Made by a program: the position numbers and the translations under genes. The notes beneath the pieces were generated by a model. The model was not told the origin of the DNA. It saw only the letters and a list, made by a program, of their open reading frames with translations, and made no database searches. Below, piece after piece: positions 47,801-56,669 of a DNA stretch of 64,000 nt. The DNA is from Bog-159 sp963738375. GTDB taxonomy: Bacteria > Acidobacteriota > Terriglobia > Bryobacterales > Bryobacteraceae. Every line of letters begins with the position of its first letter. The first letter of the stretch is position 1. The stretch covers positions 620,001 to 684,000 of the forward strand of contig CAVTWL010000004.1 in the NCBI GenBank assembly GCA_963738375.1. Direction: 5' to 3'.

Positions 47801-48000
47801 GGAGCATCCCGGCGTGACGCGGAACTTCGTGGCAGGCGCACTTGGCAAATTTGGGCCTCGCCCGAGCTTACGTACTGATGGGCGACACGGAGAATGCGCG
47901 CTCCGCTTACCAGACCTTTCTTGCCGCGTGGAAGGACGCCGACCCGGATCTGCCTGCACTGAGGCAAGCCAAAACCGAGTTCGCGAAACTACGGCAATAA
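44877..48000 (+). CDS. Winged-helix / Ser-Thr protein kinase / TPR fusion protein (one frame break near end)
   Basis: About 1040 residues. Residues 10-105 (RLLAFLVEATLKGE, SFDPRIHSIVRVEVGRLRTRL, SIPVGGYRVLF) are a winged-helix-like domain. The kinase follows: LGRGGMGEVWKARD, VAVKFI, HRDLKPANL, ILDFGLAKL, GTPGYMSPEQM. A membrane helix (GWFIAAGAVAAAAMAAGAIYYV, near residue 405) separates it from a FlgO/TolB-like segment (VVLAEFSNTTGDPVFDGTL) and many TPRs. A break near 47850 would restore LGLARAYVLMGDTENARSAY and the stop at 48000. All kinase residues are intact, so it should be active, sensing through the periplasmic TPRs. Confidence 0.87.
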
Positions 48001-48108
48001 CCTGCGGCGGCGATAGGCGTTCTGCCCCCGCGTGTGCGCAGTGGGCAATCCTCCCTGTTTGTCAGCAAAAGTAAACGGTGGAAAATGGTTTACACTGACA
48101 CATTGGGA

Positions 48109-48137
48109 TTGACTTAGTACTACCCGGCCCTTAAAAT
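48109..48137 (+). promoter_or_regulatory. Sigma-70-type promoter for the response regulator
   Basis: TTGACT, 17-bp spacer, TAAAAT, ending 21 bases before the ATG at 48159. TAGTACT occurs twice, at 48115-48121 inside the spacer and at 48144-48150 in the leader, and could be a direct-repeat binding site. Confidence 0.5.
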
Positions 48138-48158
48138 GAAGCCTAGTACTGGAAGTAT

Positions 48159-48899
48159 ATGCCTGAGAACAACGGCACGGCAGAAGTACCTTCGTTAGCT
48201 ACACCCAGCGAAGCCGCAAAAATTCGGATCGTGGTGGCCGACGACCACCCCATCTTCCGCGACGGCCTATGCCGGCTGCTCGCCCTTGAACCCGACTTCG
48301 AAGTCGTCGCGCAGGCCCAGGATGGCCGTCAGGTGCTCGATGTGCTCCAACAGCATGAGCCCGACATCCTCCTGCTCGACCTCAAGATGCCCGGACTCGA
48401 CGGCTTGGCTACCCTCCAACGGCTGCAATCGAGCAAGCACAAAACCCGCGTCATCGTCCTCACTGCTTCCGAGGACAAGAACGAATTCGTCCAGGCCATG
48501 AAGTTGGGCACTTCCGGCATCGTTCTAAAACAGAGCGCTACCGATCTTCTGATCAAGAGCATCCGTAAGGTCAACGCCGGCGAAATTTGGCTCGATTCCC
48601 ACACCACCGCTGCCGTGATGCGCCAGTTCGCAACGGGCGCCGATGAGCCTGCCGCGGGCGGCGCCGCTCCTGCCCCCGGCGGACGAGAGCGTGAGCGTTC
48701 TCTCCTCAGCCAGCGCGAACGTGAAATCGTAGCCCTCGTCGCCCAAGGCTTCAAAAACAAGGAAATGGCCGAAAAGATGTTCATCAGCGAGCAAACGGTC
48801 AAAAACCATTTGCATAACATCTTCGACAAGCTGGGCGTATCCGACCGGCTCGAACTCGCCCTCTACGCCATCCACAACAATCTGCACATGGGTAAGTAG
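48159..48899 (+). CDS. NarL/LuxR family response regulator
   Basis: A 246-residue protein. Receiver domain: IVVADDHPIFRDGL (acidic pocket), LLLDLKMPGLDG (phospho-acceptor Asp), LTAS and KQ(S) for the conserved Thr and Lys positions. A Gly/Ala/Pro linker (GADEPAAGGAAPAPGG) leads to the LuxR HTH: LSQREREIVALVAQGFKNKE and SEQTVKNHLHNIFDKLGV. No cognate kinase is adjacent; the STPK upstream and the orphan PAS kinase at 35630 are possible partners only by proximity. Confidence 0.9.
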   Translation: MPENNGTAEVPSLATPSEAAKIRIVVADDHPIFRDGLCRLLALEPDFEVVAQAQDGRQVLDVLQQHEPDILLLDLKMPGLDGLATLQRLQSSKHKTRVIVLTASEDKNEFVQAMKLGTSGIVLKQSATDLLIKSIRKVNAGEIWLDSHTTAAVMRQFATGADEPAAGGAAPAPGGRERERSLLSQREREIVALVAQGFKNKEMAEKMFISEQTVKNHLHNIFDKLGVSDRLELALYAIHNNLHMGK

Positions 48900-48904
48900 T
48901 GCGC

Positions 48905-49807
48905 TCATGCGATCTTCGCTGCGCGCGAGCCGAAAGGCTTTACCTCTACCACCAGGACCCCGCCCAGAATCAATGCCGCGCCCGCCGCTCCGCGCCCCGA
49001 TAGCGTCTCCCCCGTCAGCACATACGAAGTAATCCACGCAAACACCGGCTCCAGCATAAAGATCAGCGCCGTGCGCGTCGATGTCGTGTAACGCTGTGCC
49101 CAAGCCTGGAAACTGAACGCCAGTGCCGTGGCCAGCAATCCCGTGATCGTCACGGCCGCCCACACCCCCGCTGTCCAATGAAGACGTGGAGCCTCCAAGG
49201 ACCCGTATAGCGACCATGCCAGTACCGCCGATACTCCAATCTGCATCGTCGCCAGTAATTCAAAACTCCCGTTCGCCGAATATCGATTCAGCGTCAGGAT
49301 ATGCGCCGCATAACAGACCGCGCAGCCGACGGTCAGCAAGTCGCCGCGATTCATCGCCAGCGCCGCTCCGACCGGCAGCGTCATCAAGCCCATCCCACAC
49401 GTCGCCAGCAGCACGCCGCCAATCTCCAGCCAGCCCGGAAGCCGCCGGTATACAAAGGTAGCCAGGACCGGCGTCATCACCGCCGTAAGCCCCGTCAGAA
49501 ATGCGGATTTCGGCGCAGTCGTGAACTGCAGCCCCACCGTCTGAAACGCATAACCGGAGAAAAGGAATACGCCAGCCAGTGCTCCGCCCGCCAGCGACCC
49601 CCGTAGGTTGCGAGGATGGCTCCACGAACCCCGAAACAGGATCGCCAGCACCACCGTCGCCAGCGTGAATCGCAGCGCCAGAAACAGAATGGGCGATACA
49701 TCCTGCAGCGCGTGCTTTACCAGCACGAAGGTAGATCCCCAGATCAGTGTGTTGGCCATCAGCGCCGCTTCCGCGCGCCGCTGCAAGCCCGGTGGGGCCG
49801 CCTTCAC
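48905..49807 (-). CDS. EamA/DMT family transporter
   Basis: About 300 residues with ten predicted helices in two EamA repeats (first: LMANTLIWGSTFVLVKHAL ... FLALRFTLATVVLAI; second: GCAVCYAAHILTLNRYS ... LIFMLEPVFAWITSYVLTGE). The GTG at 49807 overlaps the M20 stop by 4 bp, as in coupled genes, and removes a tail without similarity. Likely exports or imports a small metabolite; substrate unknown. Confidence 0.86.
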   Translation of the reverse strand: MKAAPPGLQRRAEAALMANTLIWGSTFVLVKHALQDVSPILFLALRFTLATVVLAILFRGSWSHPRNLRGSLAGGALAGVFLFSGYAFQTVGLQFTTAPKSAFLTGLTAVMTPVLATFVYRRLPGWLEIGGVLLATCGMGLMTLPVGAALAMNRGDLLTVGCAVCYAAHILTLNRYSANGSFELLATMQIGVSAVLAWSLYGSLEAPRLHWTAGVWAAVTITGLLATALAFSFQAWAQRYTTSTRTALIFMLEPVFAWITSYVLTGETLSGRGAAGAALILGGVLVVEVKPFGSRAAKIA

Positions 49808-51045
49808 TGTGCCGGAGCCGCGAATCGCGGATCGCGCAGCAACAGGCACAGCGTGAGCAGAACCCGCTTCAATCCTAGATCCCGCCCTTCCGGCTTGAAC
49901 CATTCCTGCAAGGTATGCGCCCCGCCGCCTTGCCCGCCCGCGCCGATCGAAATCGCGGGGATGCCCAGTGACATCGGAATGTTGGCGTCGGTCGAAGCGC
50001 AGTCCAAGTGCGATCGGATCCCCAGGTGGCTATCCACCGCCCGTAGATAGGAAAGGATCGGCGATTGCTCTCCCAGGTTCGCCGCCGGCCGCGCTCCAAT
50101 CTCCCGAATCTTAACCGCCACTTTCCCGCCCGTCGCCCGCTGGTTCTCCGTTTCCAGCGCCCGCTCGATCGCCGCCGTCAGCGCATCCACCAGCTCTTCG
50201 ATCTTCTCGTTGCTCTCCGATCGGATGTCCACCTTCGCCCGCGCCATCGCCGGTATCGCGTTCACGCTGGCACCGCCTTCCACGAACCCCACATTGAAGC
50301 TGGATTTCGGCGGCCCGCTAAACCGCGTATCCGCAAACTGCGTGATCGCCCGGCTTAACGCATGTACCGGATTTCCCGCGCCGTAATCGCTCCAGCTATG
50401 TCCGCCCGGCCCGCTAAACATCACTTCGAATCGCCGGCTCCCCAACGCCCGGTTGGTAATGTGATCGGTGCTCGCGCCGTCCAAAACCAGAAACGCGGAG
50501 ATCTGTTTTCCCAAGGGCGATTGCTTGCACAAGTGCCGCATGCCGCTCAGATTGCCTTCGCCTTCTTCGCCCACATTGGCGATCAGCACCAGGTTGGAAT
50601 GCCAGCCTTCTTCCGGCGGCGAAACCTTCAGCGCGCGCGCAATCGCCAGCAGAGCCGCCAGGCCCGCGCCGTTATCCGAAATCCCAGGACCGCGAAAACG
50701 TCCCTCGCCGTCAACGCTGATTTCGTCTCTCGTCTTCGGCGCCAGCACCGTGTCCAGATGCGCCGTCAGCGCCACATACGGCCCGTCCGAATGGGAGTCC
50801 GGCGTGGCAATTACGTTCCCCGCGCGATCCATCTGCGCTTCCCACCCCAGGTTCCGGAACTGGCCCACGATCCATTCCGCCCGCTGTTGCTCCAGGAACG
50901 TCGGCGCGGGCACGCGGCAAAGCTGCACATGAATGTCGTTGATCCACTGCTTCTCCCGCGTGAACCACTGCAGGCACTCGCGCATGCCGCGCAGATCCGC
51001 CGCTTCGCCAACTAGATTGGAAATAGGTGCGAGATTCGCCGCCAT
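49804..51045 (-). CDS. M20 family metallopeptidase
   Basis: A 413-residue di-zinc peptidase or amidohydrolase. The metal and catalytic residues lie in TAHLDTV, GISDNGAGLAALLAIARAL and NVGEEGEGNLSGM; a lid domain sits at about residues 195-305 (GPGGHSWSDYGAGNPVHAL). The last zinc ligand is the His in GGGAHTLQEW. It resembles peptidase T and M42-like di/tripeptidases. It is cotranscribed with the EamA transporter and follows the ROK kinase by 32 bp. Confidence 0.86.
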   Translation of the reverse strand: MAANLAPISNLVGEAADLRGMRECLQWFTREKQWINDIHVQLCRVPAPTFLEQQRAEWIVGQFRNLGWEAQMDRAGNVIATPDSHSDGPYVALTAHLDTVLAPKTRDEISVDGEGRFRGPGISDNGAGLAALLAIARALKVSPPEEGWHSNLVLIANVGEEGEGNLSGMRHLCKQSPLGKQISAFLVLDGASTDHITNRALGSRRFEVMFSGPGGHSWSDYGAGNPVHALSRAITQFADTRFSGPPKSSFNVGFVEGGASVNAIPAMARAKVDIRSESNEKIEELVDALTAAIERALETENQRATGGKVAVKIREIGARPAANLGEQSPILSYLRAVDSHLGIRSHLDCASTDANIPMSLGIPAISIGAGGQGGGAHTLQEWFKPEGRDLGLKRVLLTLCLLLRDPRFAAPAQ

Positions 51046-51077
51046 GCCATTTCAGTTTACCAGCAGGAAGCCATTTC

Positions 51078-51959
51078 TCAGCTTTCTTCCATCGCCAGCG
51101 CGATCGCTCCCAGCACGCCGGCATCTCCACCCAAAGCAGGCGCCACAAGGTAGTCGCCAATCTGCTCCAGAATCCGCGGCGCTTGAATGTATCCGTTCAA
51201 AAGCGCCAGCATTTTCGTCCGAATCCGGGGCAACAGGTGCGCCTGCCGCATCACGCCGCCGCCCAGGATAATCCGTTGTGGCGACAGCGTGCACACCCAC
51301 GTCGCCAGTCCCAATGCAATGTAGTGCGCTTCCAGATCCCAGGCCGGATGATCGGAGGGAAGCGTCTCGCCACGCTGCCCCCAGCGCGCTTCTAACGCCG
51401 GCCCAGCCGCCAAGCCCTCCAGGCAGTCGCCGTGAAACGGGCACGTTCCCCGGAATGGATCGGCCTGCCAGTCGTGCGGCACGCGGATATGTCCCATCTC
51501 CGGGTGAACCAGCCCGTGCAGCAGCCGTCCGTTGGCCATTCCGCCACCTCCCAGCCCGGTGCCGATGGTCAGGTAAAGAAAGTCGTCCAGCCCCTGCGCC
51601 GCGCCCCAACGCGCCTCCCCCAGCGCCGCCGCATTAACGTCCGTATCGAACGCCACAGGCAGCCCCATCGCCCGCTGCACAGTCCCCGCCAGGTCCGTGT
51701 CCCGCCAGCCAGGCTTCGGAGTCGTTGTAATGAATCCGAACCTCGCCGAGTCCTTATGTAAGTCCACCGGCCCAAACGATCCGATGCCAACGGCGCGCAG
51801 CGGCTGCCCCTGTTTCCGGAAAAATTCCAGCGCCCGGCTGATCGTCCCATCCGGCGCAGCCGCCGGAAACTCGATTCGTTCCATCAGCCGCCCTCTCTCG
51901 TCACCCGTGGCGCACACAAACTTGGTGCCGCCGCATTCGATTCCTCCGTACATGAGCAT
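51078..51959 (-). CDS. ROK family sugar kinase (fructokinase type)
   Basis: About 293 residues. ATP-binding phosphate loop GGIECGGTKFVCATG, substrate site FDTDVNAAALGEARWGA, glycine loop TIGTGLGGGG, and the zinc motif HPEMGHIRV with CPFHGDCLEGLAAGPAL. This resembles YcjM/ScrK-type ROK fructokinases. ATG at 51959 or 51953 are both possible. Last step is probably phosphorylation of a hexose from glycan breakdown; the exact sugar is not determined. Confidence 0.87.
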   Translation of the reverse strand: MLMYGGIECGGTKFVCATGDERGRLMERIEFPAAAPDGTISRALEFFRKQGQPLRAVGIGSFGPVDLHKDSARFGFITTTPKPGWRDTDLAGTVQRAMGLPVAFDTDVNAAALGEARWGAAQGLDDFLYLTIGTGLGGGGMANGRLLHGLVHPEMGHIRVPHDWQADPFRGTCPFHGDCLEGLAAGPALEARWGQRGETLPSDHPAWDLEAHYIALGLATWVCTLSPQRIILGGGVMRQAHLLPRIRTKMLALLNGYIQAPRILEQIGDYLVAPALGGDAGVLGAIALAMEES

Positions 51960-52041
51960 CACGCTTGTTATACCTCGATCCAGCTTCCCTGAGAGCAAAA
52001 CGGCCCAGTTCCTACATTATTTAGGTTAAGGAGATCTCAAA

Positions 52042-52461
52042 ATGCAACAAAGCTTTCAATCCGCGATCCTGGCCCTCTGCTTTGCCTTGGGAACCGGACA
52101 CGCGGCGGCCACTAGAGCCGCGTTGCCCGCCCGCCGCGCCCCCAACCAACCGGCCATCTCCGACGCCGAACTCGAAAAGACCATCCGCGCCAAGTTCGCT
52201 AAGTCGAAAATTTCAGCACATCACTTCCAGGTACACGTGCAGGGAGGCGTAGCCACCATCGAAGGCCAAACCGACGTCCTCCAGCACAAGGGCACCGCCA
52301 CTCGCTTAGCTCACACCGCCGGCGCCGCCAAAGTCGTAAACAAGGTCGAAGTGAGCCAGGCCGCCAAGGACAAAGCCCTCAGGAACCTCCAGTCCGGCCG
52401 CCGCCGCGCGCAGGTCAAGCGCAGCGAAACCACCAAGCGCAGCGAAAAACGGTCCATCTAG
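52042..52461 (+). CDS. BON-domain secreted protein
   Basis: A 139-residue protein with signal peptide (AILALCFALGTGHA). The BON domain is at about residues 40-110 (DAELEKTIRAKFAKSKISAHHFQVHVQ, GVATIEGQTDV, VVNKVEV). The C-terminal 30 residues are very basic (GRRRAQVKRSETTKRSEKRS). AAGGAGA precedes the ATG. BON proteins bind membranes or phospholipids and act in envelope stress (family knowledge). The 52462-52597 gap is AT-rich, with TGCACAATTC repeated twice; no gene seen. Confidence 0.82.
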   Translation: MQQSFQSAILALCFALGTGHAAATRAALPARRAPNQPAISDAELEKTIRAKFAKSKISAHHFQVHVQGGVATIEGQTDVLQHKGTATRLAHTAGAAKVVNKVEVSQAAKDKALRNLQSGRRRAQVKRSETTKRSEKRSI

Positions 52462-52597
52462 ACCCGTTTCCCAATTGTGCCAACTTCTGCACAATTCTGC
52501 ACAATTCTGCACACTAGCCCAGTCTGTAACATGGATTTAAGTAATTGATAATAAGATACTTAACTGTAAATTGGGTTCGTTCGTAAGTTTGACGCTC

Positions 52598-53398
52598 TCA
52601 CACTGCCCCAGACATCCCAACCATCACCGCGATCGCCGCCAGCCCCAGAAACGTCCCGAACGGTAACTCATACGTCGCCGCATCCTGATGCGTGATCTTG
52701 ATGTACGTATACCCGATTACCGCCCCCGCCAGCGATCCCAAAATCAGCATCAGCAGCGCCCCGTGCAAACCCAGAAACGCCCCCACCATCGCCACCAGCT
52801 TCACATCGCCCAACCCCAATCCCTCCTGGTGCCGCACCTTGTAGTACAGCCATCCACCGAACCACAAGAAGAATCCGGGAACGATAGCCCCAAGTGCGGC
52901 CTCCCCAAGCGAAACCAAGTGGATATTCCCCCTCACTCCACTCATCCACACCAGCATCCCCGCGATGTCGTCCTTGATCGGAACAAACCACGCGATCGCC
53001 AAACCTGCCGCCGTCCCGCCCAAAGTAAATTCGTCGGGTAGGATCCGCGCCTCCAGATCCGAGAACGTCAACCCAACCAGCAGCGCGCTCAACAGGCAGT
53101 ATTTCAATCCCGCCGCCGTCGCGCCCAGCCGCCAGATGAATAAAAAGAACAGCACGCCTGTCATCAGCTCGATCAGCGGATACCGGATCGCAATCGCTGC
53201 CTTACAATGGCGGCACCGGCCGCCCAGCATCGCGTAGCTCAATAGCGGAATATTGTCGTACCACGCAATCGGATGGCTGCACGCCGGGCAGTACGACCGC
53301 GGACGCACCACCGACAAGTCCTGCGGCAGCCGGTACACGCAAACGTTTAGAAAGCTGCCGATCACCAGCCCGAATAACAGCGCAAGACAAGCCTCCAT
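52598..53398 (-). CDS. pilD: Prepilin peptidase (type IV leader peptidase)
   Basis: About 266 residues, a polytopic membrane aspartic protease. The N-terminal methylase domain has the zinc-type Cys pairs CPACSHPIAWYDNIPLLSY and GRCRHCKAAI. Catalytic Asp are in FSDLEARILPDEF and in GLGLGDVKLVA (GxGD). It should cleave and methylate type IV/pseudopilin leaders, which fits the Flp-type pilin gene at 60356 in the same region. It is the last gene of a minus-strand group with two glycosyltransferases. Confidence 0.9.
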   Translation of the reverse strand: MEACLALLFGLVIGSFLNVCVYRLPQDLSVVRPRSYCPACSHPIAWYDNIPLLSYAMLGGRCRHCKAAIAIRYPLIELMTGVLFFLFIWRLGATAAGLKYCLLSALLVGLTFSDLEARILPDEFTLGGTAAGLAIAWFVPIKDDIAGMLVWMSGVRGNIHLVSLGEAALGAIVPGFFLWFGGWLYYKVRHQEGLGLGDVKLVAMVGAFLGLHGALLMLILGSLAGAVIGYTYIKITHQDAATYELPFGTFLGLAAIAVMVGMSGAV

Positions 53399-53409
53399 TA
53401 ACCCGGGCG

Positions 53410-54294
53410 CTAACAAGCAAGCACCTGCCGGTATATCTCAATCGTGTGGTGGATCATCTGGTCGAGTGAAAACCTCTCTCTCACGGTCTGCCGCCCTGCC
53501 GCACCCAGTTTACATGCCAATCGCCGGTCCGCCAACAGTTCCCGAATGGCAGTAGCGATCTGCCCCGGCTCGTTTTCCGTCAGCCAGCCGTTCTCCCCGT
53601 GCCGTACAATTTCGGGAATCCCGCCCACCTTGCTCGCAATCACCGGAACGCCTGCCGCCATCGCCATCAGAATCCCCGAGCCCAACCCTTCCGACTCAGT
53701 CAGATACACAAACAGTCCCGCTACGGCCAAGTCCCCCTCCAGATCGCGCGACAACAAGAGATCCACGCCCGCCCGCCGCGTCGCTTCGAGCGCCAGCATC
53801 GCACCCTTCAACGGGTCCTCGCTCGCCGGCGCTACGATCGCCTCACCTCCCGCGCCAACTTCTCCAATGGGCACGCCATCGTAAACCACCGAGATCTTCT
53901 CCCCCGCCACGCCTCCCTCCATCAAAACGCCTTTGACGAACTGTGACACCGCCGCATACCGCGCCGCCCGCTTGTACTTCCAGCCGGTTTTGATCGGAAA
54001 CCCCACCCGCCGCGATACCACCAGCGGCGCGCCGCCACAAAGCGCGGCCCATGTGTGTGTCCGTGCGTCGTGCGCATGCACCAGGTCCGCCTGCCGCGAA
54101 AGACGCCAAAGGCGCCACTTCCCGAGCGGCCGCACATCCAGGTCCGCGGCCCGTGCCTTGTCCCAAAGCGGCGACCCCTTCCGCGCCAGCAGCGTGCCAT
54201 CGACGCCGTGGCCGCGCAGCCCTTCCATCAGCCGCAACACCTGCCATTGCCCGCCCCGCATCTCCCGCCCGGAATCGAGCTGTAAAACGCGCAT
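53410..54294 (-). CDS. GT4-type glycosyltransferase
   Basis: A 294-residue GT-B enzyme, slightly short for the family. N-terminal donor/acceptor start MRVLQLDSGREMRGGQWQVL, DLVHAHDARTHTW, and C-terminal nucleotide-sugar site FVYLTESEGLGSGILMAMAAGVPVIAS with GGIPEIVRHGENGWL. It lies 4 bp after the GT2 gene. The pair with a WaaE-like GT2 and the heptose genes at 20.5 kb suggest LPS or lipooligosaccharide assembly, but this is inference. Confidence 0.86.
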   Translation of the reverse strand: MRVLQLDSGREMRGGQWQVLRLMEGLRGHGVDGTLLARKGSPLWDKARAADLDVRPLGKWRLWRLSRQADLVHAHDARTHTWAALCGGAPLVVSRRVGFPIKTGWKYKRAARYAAVSQFVKGVLMEGGVAGEKISVVYDGVPIGEVGAGGEAIVAPASEDPLKGAMLALEATRRAGVDLLLSRDLEGDLAVAGLFVYLTESEGLGSGILMAMAAGVPVIASKVGGIPEIVRHGENGWLTENEPGQIATAIRELLADRRLACKLGAAGRQTVRERFSLDQMIHHTIEIYRQVLAC

Positions 54295-54298
54295 GCCT

Positions 54299-55051
54299 CT
54301 ACCGCCGCGCCCAACTGCTCATGTTCCGCGCCTTGGCGTATTTCAAAAAGGTATACAGCGCCGCCATGTAAGCAATGGTCAGACCTTCTACCCCGTCCAA
54401 AAAACCGGCCTGCGCGAAATACGTCTTCACAAAGGTCCACACCGGATCGAGAATCAAATGGCCCCACCCCAACTGCGTTTTTCGCGAAACCAGTTCCTCC
54501 GCCGCCAGAGTTGTATACCGGTCCATCGTCCGCAGGTGTTCTGAAAGTGAATCGCACGTGAAATGCAGCAGATTCGATTCAAAGTGGCCCACTCGCCCAC
54601 GAACCTGCACGCTCTCGTGTACGAAATCCCCAACCCACTTGGCCTTTTCGCGATGGTACAAGCGTACCTTGCGGTCCGGATACCAACCGCTATGCAGAAT
54701 CCAGCGCCCCAGATACTGCGCCAGCCGCGGCATCGTGTACGCATCGAACTTCGGTCCGTACTTCTTGAGGTTCCAGAGTTCCCCCTCCAGAGCCTCGCTC
54801 AGTGCTTCGTCCGCATCCAGCGACAAAATCCAGTCGTTCGTCGCCTGCTCCGCCGCCCAATTTTTTTGCCCCGCGTAGCCCCGCCACGGGCTCTCCATCA
54901 CCCGCGCGCCGAGCTTATCCGCCAGTTCGATCGTCCGATCCGCCGAACCGCTATCCAGCACGATAATCTCATCGCAGCAGCGAAGGCTCTCAATGGCGCG
55001 GGCAATATGTCGTTCTTCGTTGAGCGTAATGATCGTGGCGGTGATCTTCAT
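54299..55051 (-). CDS. GT2-type glycosyltransferase (WaaE/KdtX-like)
   Basis: A 250-residue GT-A enzyme. ATIITLNEERHIARAIESL, EIIVLDSGSADRT and the metal-binding DADEAL motif are typical, as is the WVGDFVHESVQVRG signature of lipooligosaccharide core beta-glycosyltransferases. A C-terminal hydrophobic stretch (LTIAYMAALYTFLKYAK) may bind the membrane. It follows the M50 peptidase gene by 9 bp. Confidence 0.87.
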   Translation of the reverse strand: MKITATIITLNEERHIARAIESLRCCDEIIVLDSGSADRTIELADKLGARVMESPWRGYAGQKNWAAEQATNDWILSLDADEALSEALEGELWNLKKYGPKFDAYTMPRLAQYLGRWILHSGWYPDRKVRLYHREKAKWVGDFVHESVQVRGRVGHFESNLLHFTCDSLSEHLRTMDRYTTLAAEELVSRKTQLGWGHLILDPVWTFVKTYFAQAGFLDGVEGLTIAYMAALYTFLKYAKARNMSSWARR

Positions 55052-55060
55052 GTCGCGCGA

Positions 55061-56030
55061 TCAGGGTGCGCCCTCTAAAACGGGTGACGCCGTAAAGCAC
55101 AATATGAAGATAACTAGAGCCGCAGCCGCCAGCCATTTTCTTCCGGTCGAAAGGCCCGACGGATCTACGATTACCGGATGCCGTCTCGCCAGGATGAACA
55201 ATGCCACCGCCCACAGCCACCAGGGCCACCACAGGAAGCCCATCGGAATCAGCGCGGCAATAAAGATCTTCGACAACAGCTTGTGCCGGTCGCCCACCAG
55301 CGAATACAAGATATGTCCGCCGTCGAGTTGCCCGATCGGCAGCAGGTTCAACGCCGTCGCCAGAATCCCGATCCACGCCGCCCGCGCCACCGGGTGCAGG
55401 TAAATATCCGTCGCGGGCACGCCCGGGAAAATCAGCTTCTGCAGAATCCACAGCAACCCCGGCGTTCCAAATCGGATGTCGCCTTCCATGCCGATTCCCG
55501 GAATCACCTTGGAGTAAGCCACCCCAACTGCCAAAGCCGGCATCAGCACCACAAATCCCGCGATCGGCCCCGCCACGCCGATATCGAAGAGCACCCGCTT
55601 TGAATAGATCGCCGATCGAATCCGAATGAAAGCCCCAAACGTTCCCATCAGCGTCGGCGCGGGCAGAAAATAAGGCAGGCTGGCATCCACACCGTAATAG
55701 CGGCAGGTCAAATAGTGCCCCAATTCATGGGCCAAGCAGAATGGTCAACAGCGTCAGCGAAAACGGCAGCCCCTTCCAGATCAGTCCAGGATGGCTCCAG
55801 ACATTCACAAAGCCGGATAGGTAGTGTTCAACGTCGAAGGGCAGATTCCGGTCGAAATCTGCTTGCAGGCTCGATCCCACCACGGTCGTCGAAAAGAGTG
55901 TAAGGACAAAGAGCAGCCCGTAGAGCCAATACCGCTCCTGCAGTCTGGGAAATGCCCGCAAAAAACCCCGGCCCTTCCCATTCTCCGCGAAGGCGGGGTA
56001 AGTGACCGCCGAATAATCCTGTGGGGACAC
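55061..56030 (-). CDS. M50 site-2 protease-type membrane peptidase (one frame break)
   Basis: About 320 residues when rejoined. It starts at GTG (VSPQDYSAVTY), has helices YWLYGLLFVLTLFSTTVVG and LPFSLTLLTILL, then the zinc motif HELGH (in AHELGHYLTCRYYGV) and the second metal site LNLLPIGQLDGGHIL. The frame break lies just before the HELGH motif, near 55737. Further helices end in FILCFTAS. Homologues cleave anti-sigma factors or other transmembrane substrates; the target is unknown. HU lies 24 bp upstream. Confidence 0.86.
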
Positions 56031-56054
56031 GATTCGATTGCTTGTCTTTGCCGC

Positions 56055-56324
56055 TTACTGCAATGTTTGCAGTTCCTTGCCGGGCTTGAAGCGCACCGCT
56101 TTCCCGGGAGGAATCGATACCTCCGCGCCCGTGCGCGGATTGCGGCCGATGCCCGTCTTGCGCGGTTTAACATTGAAAACCCCGAAGCCCCGCAGTTCGA
56201 TGCGATCTCCCTGTTCCAAAGCTTTCTTCATGGATTCAAAGACGGTCTCGACGGCCATCTCGGCCTTGGTCTTGGTAATGCCGGTCTTGTTGACAACTTC
56301 GTTAATAATGTCCAGCTTAATCAA
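56055..56324 (-). CDS. HU/IHF family DNA-binding protein
   Basis: An 89-residue nucleoid protein. MIKLDIINEVVNKTGITKTKAEM, then RIELRGFGVFNVKPRKTGIGRNPRTG (the DNA-binding arm) and KAVRFKPGKELQ are typical. The TTG at 56324 follows GGGAGG by six bases and matches the family start; a longer frame to 56378 reads through the leader. It lies 24 bp before the M50 gene and is preceded by a good promoter. Confidence 0.9.
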   Translation of the reverse strand: MIKLDIINEVVNKTGITKTKAEMAVETVFESMKKALEQGDRIELRGFGVFNVKPRKTGIGRNPRTGAEVSIPPGKAVRFKPGKELQTLQ

Positions 56325-56378
56325 TATGGGCCTCCCGGAGATCGCAGGAGAGAATTCCCCGCTTAGTGGTTCAACCAC

Positions 56379-56408
56379 ATGATAGGATTAGATTTATCCG
56401 AAAGTCAA
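56379..56408 (-). promoter_or_regulatory. Sigma-70-type promoter for the HU gene
   Basis: On the minus strand: TTGACT (56408-56403), 18-bp spacer, TATCAT (56384-56379), with a leader of about 50 bases to the TTG start codon. AT content is higher than around it. Confidence 0.55.
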
Positions 56409-56555
56409 GCTCTCCCGCGATATTCTCGATCCAGGCCCCCCGCACGAAGGACCGCAACCATACCCATGCGCGAACCCTTGACTTCCTAGCTACGAATGCT
56501 GCAAGATGGTGCAACCGGCGCCGCTAAGCGGGCGTCTCATTAGCACGGGAACGAA

Positions 56556-56669
56556 ATGCGATCTTCATTCCAATCCGGCATTCCCATCAACCTGCGGCAG
56601 AACAAGGCGGGATTGATCGCCGATGTCATTATCCTCGCGCTGTTCGTGATTCTCCTCGCGATTCGCTAG
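56556..56669 (+). CDS. Possible 37-residue membrane peptide
   Basis: A short frame from ATG to TAG encodes MRSSFQSGIPINLRQNK, then one hydrophobic helix (LIADVIILALFVILLAI) ending in Arg. The end overlaps the last bases of the convergent DUF1080 gene. GGGA lies upstream of ATG but spacing is loose. It is too short to test without homologues. Confidence 0.35.
   Translation: MRSSFQSGIPINLRQNKAGLIADVIILALFVILLAIR

Noticed and set aside
52480..52515. TGCACAATTC direct repeats as the start of a CRISPR or iteron array
   Set aside because: Only two to three short copies, no regular spacers, no cas or replication gene nearby.
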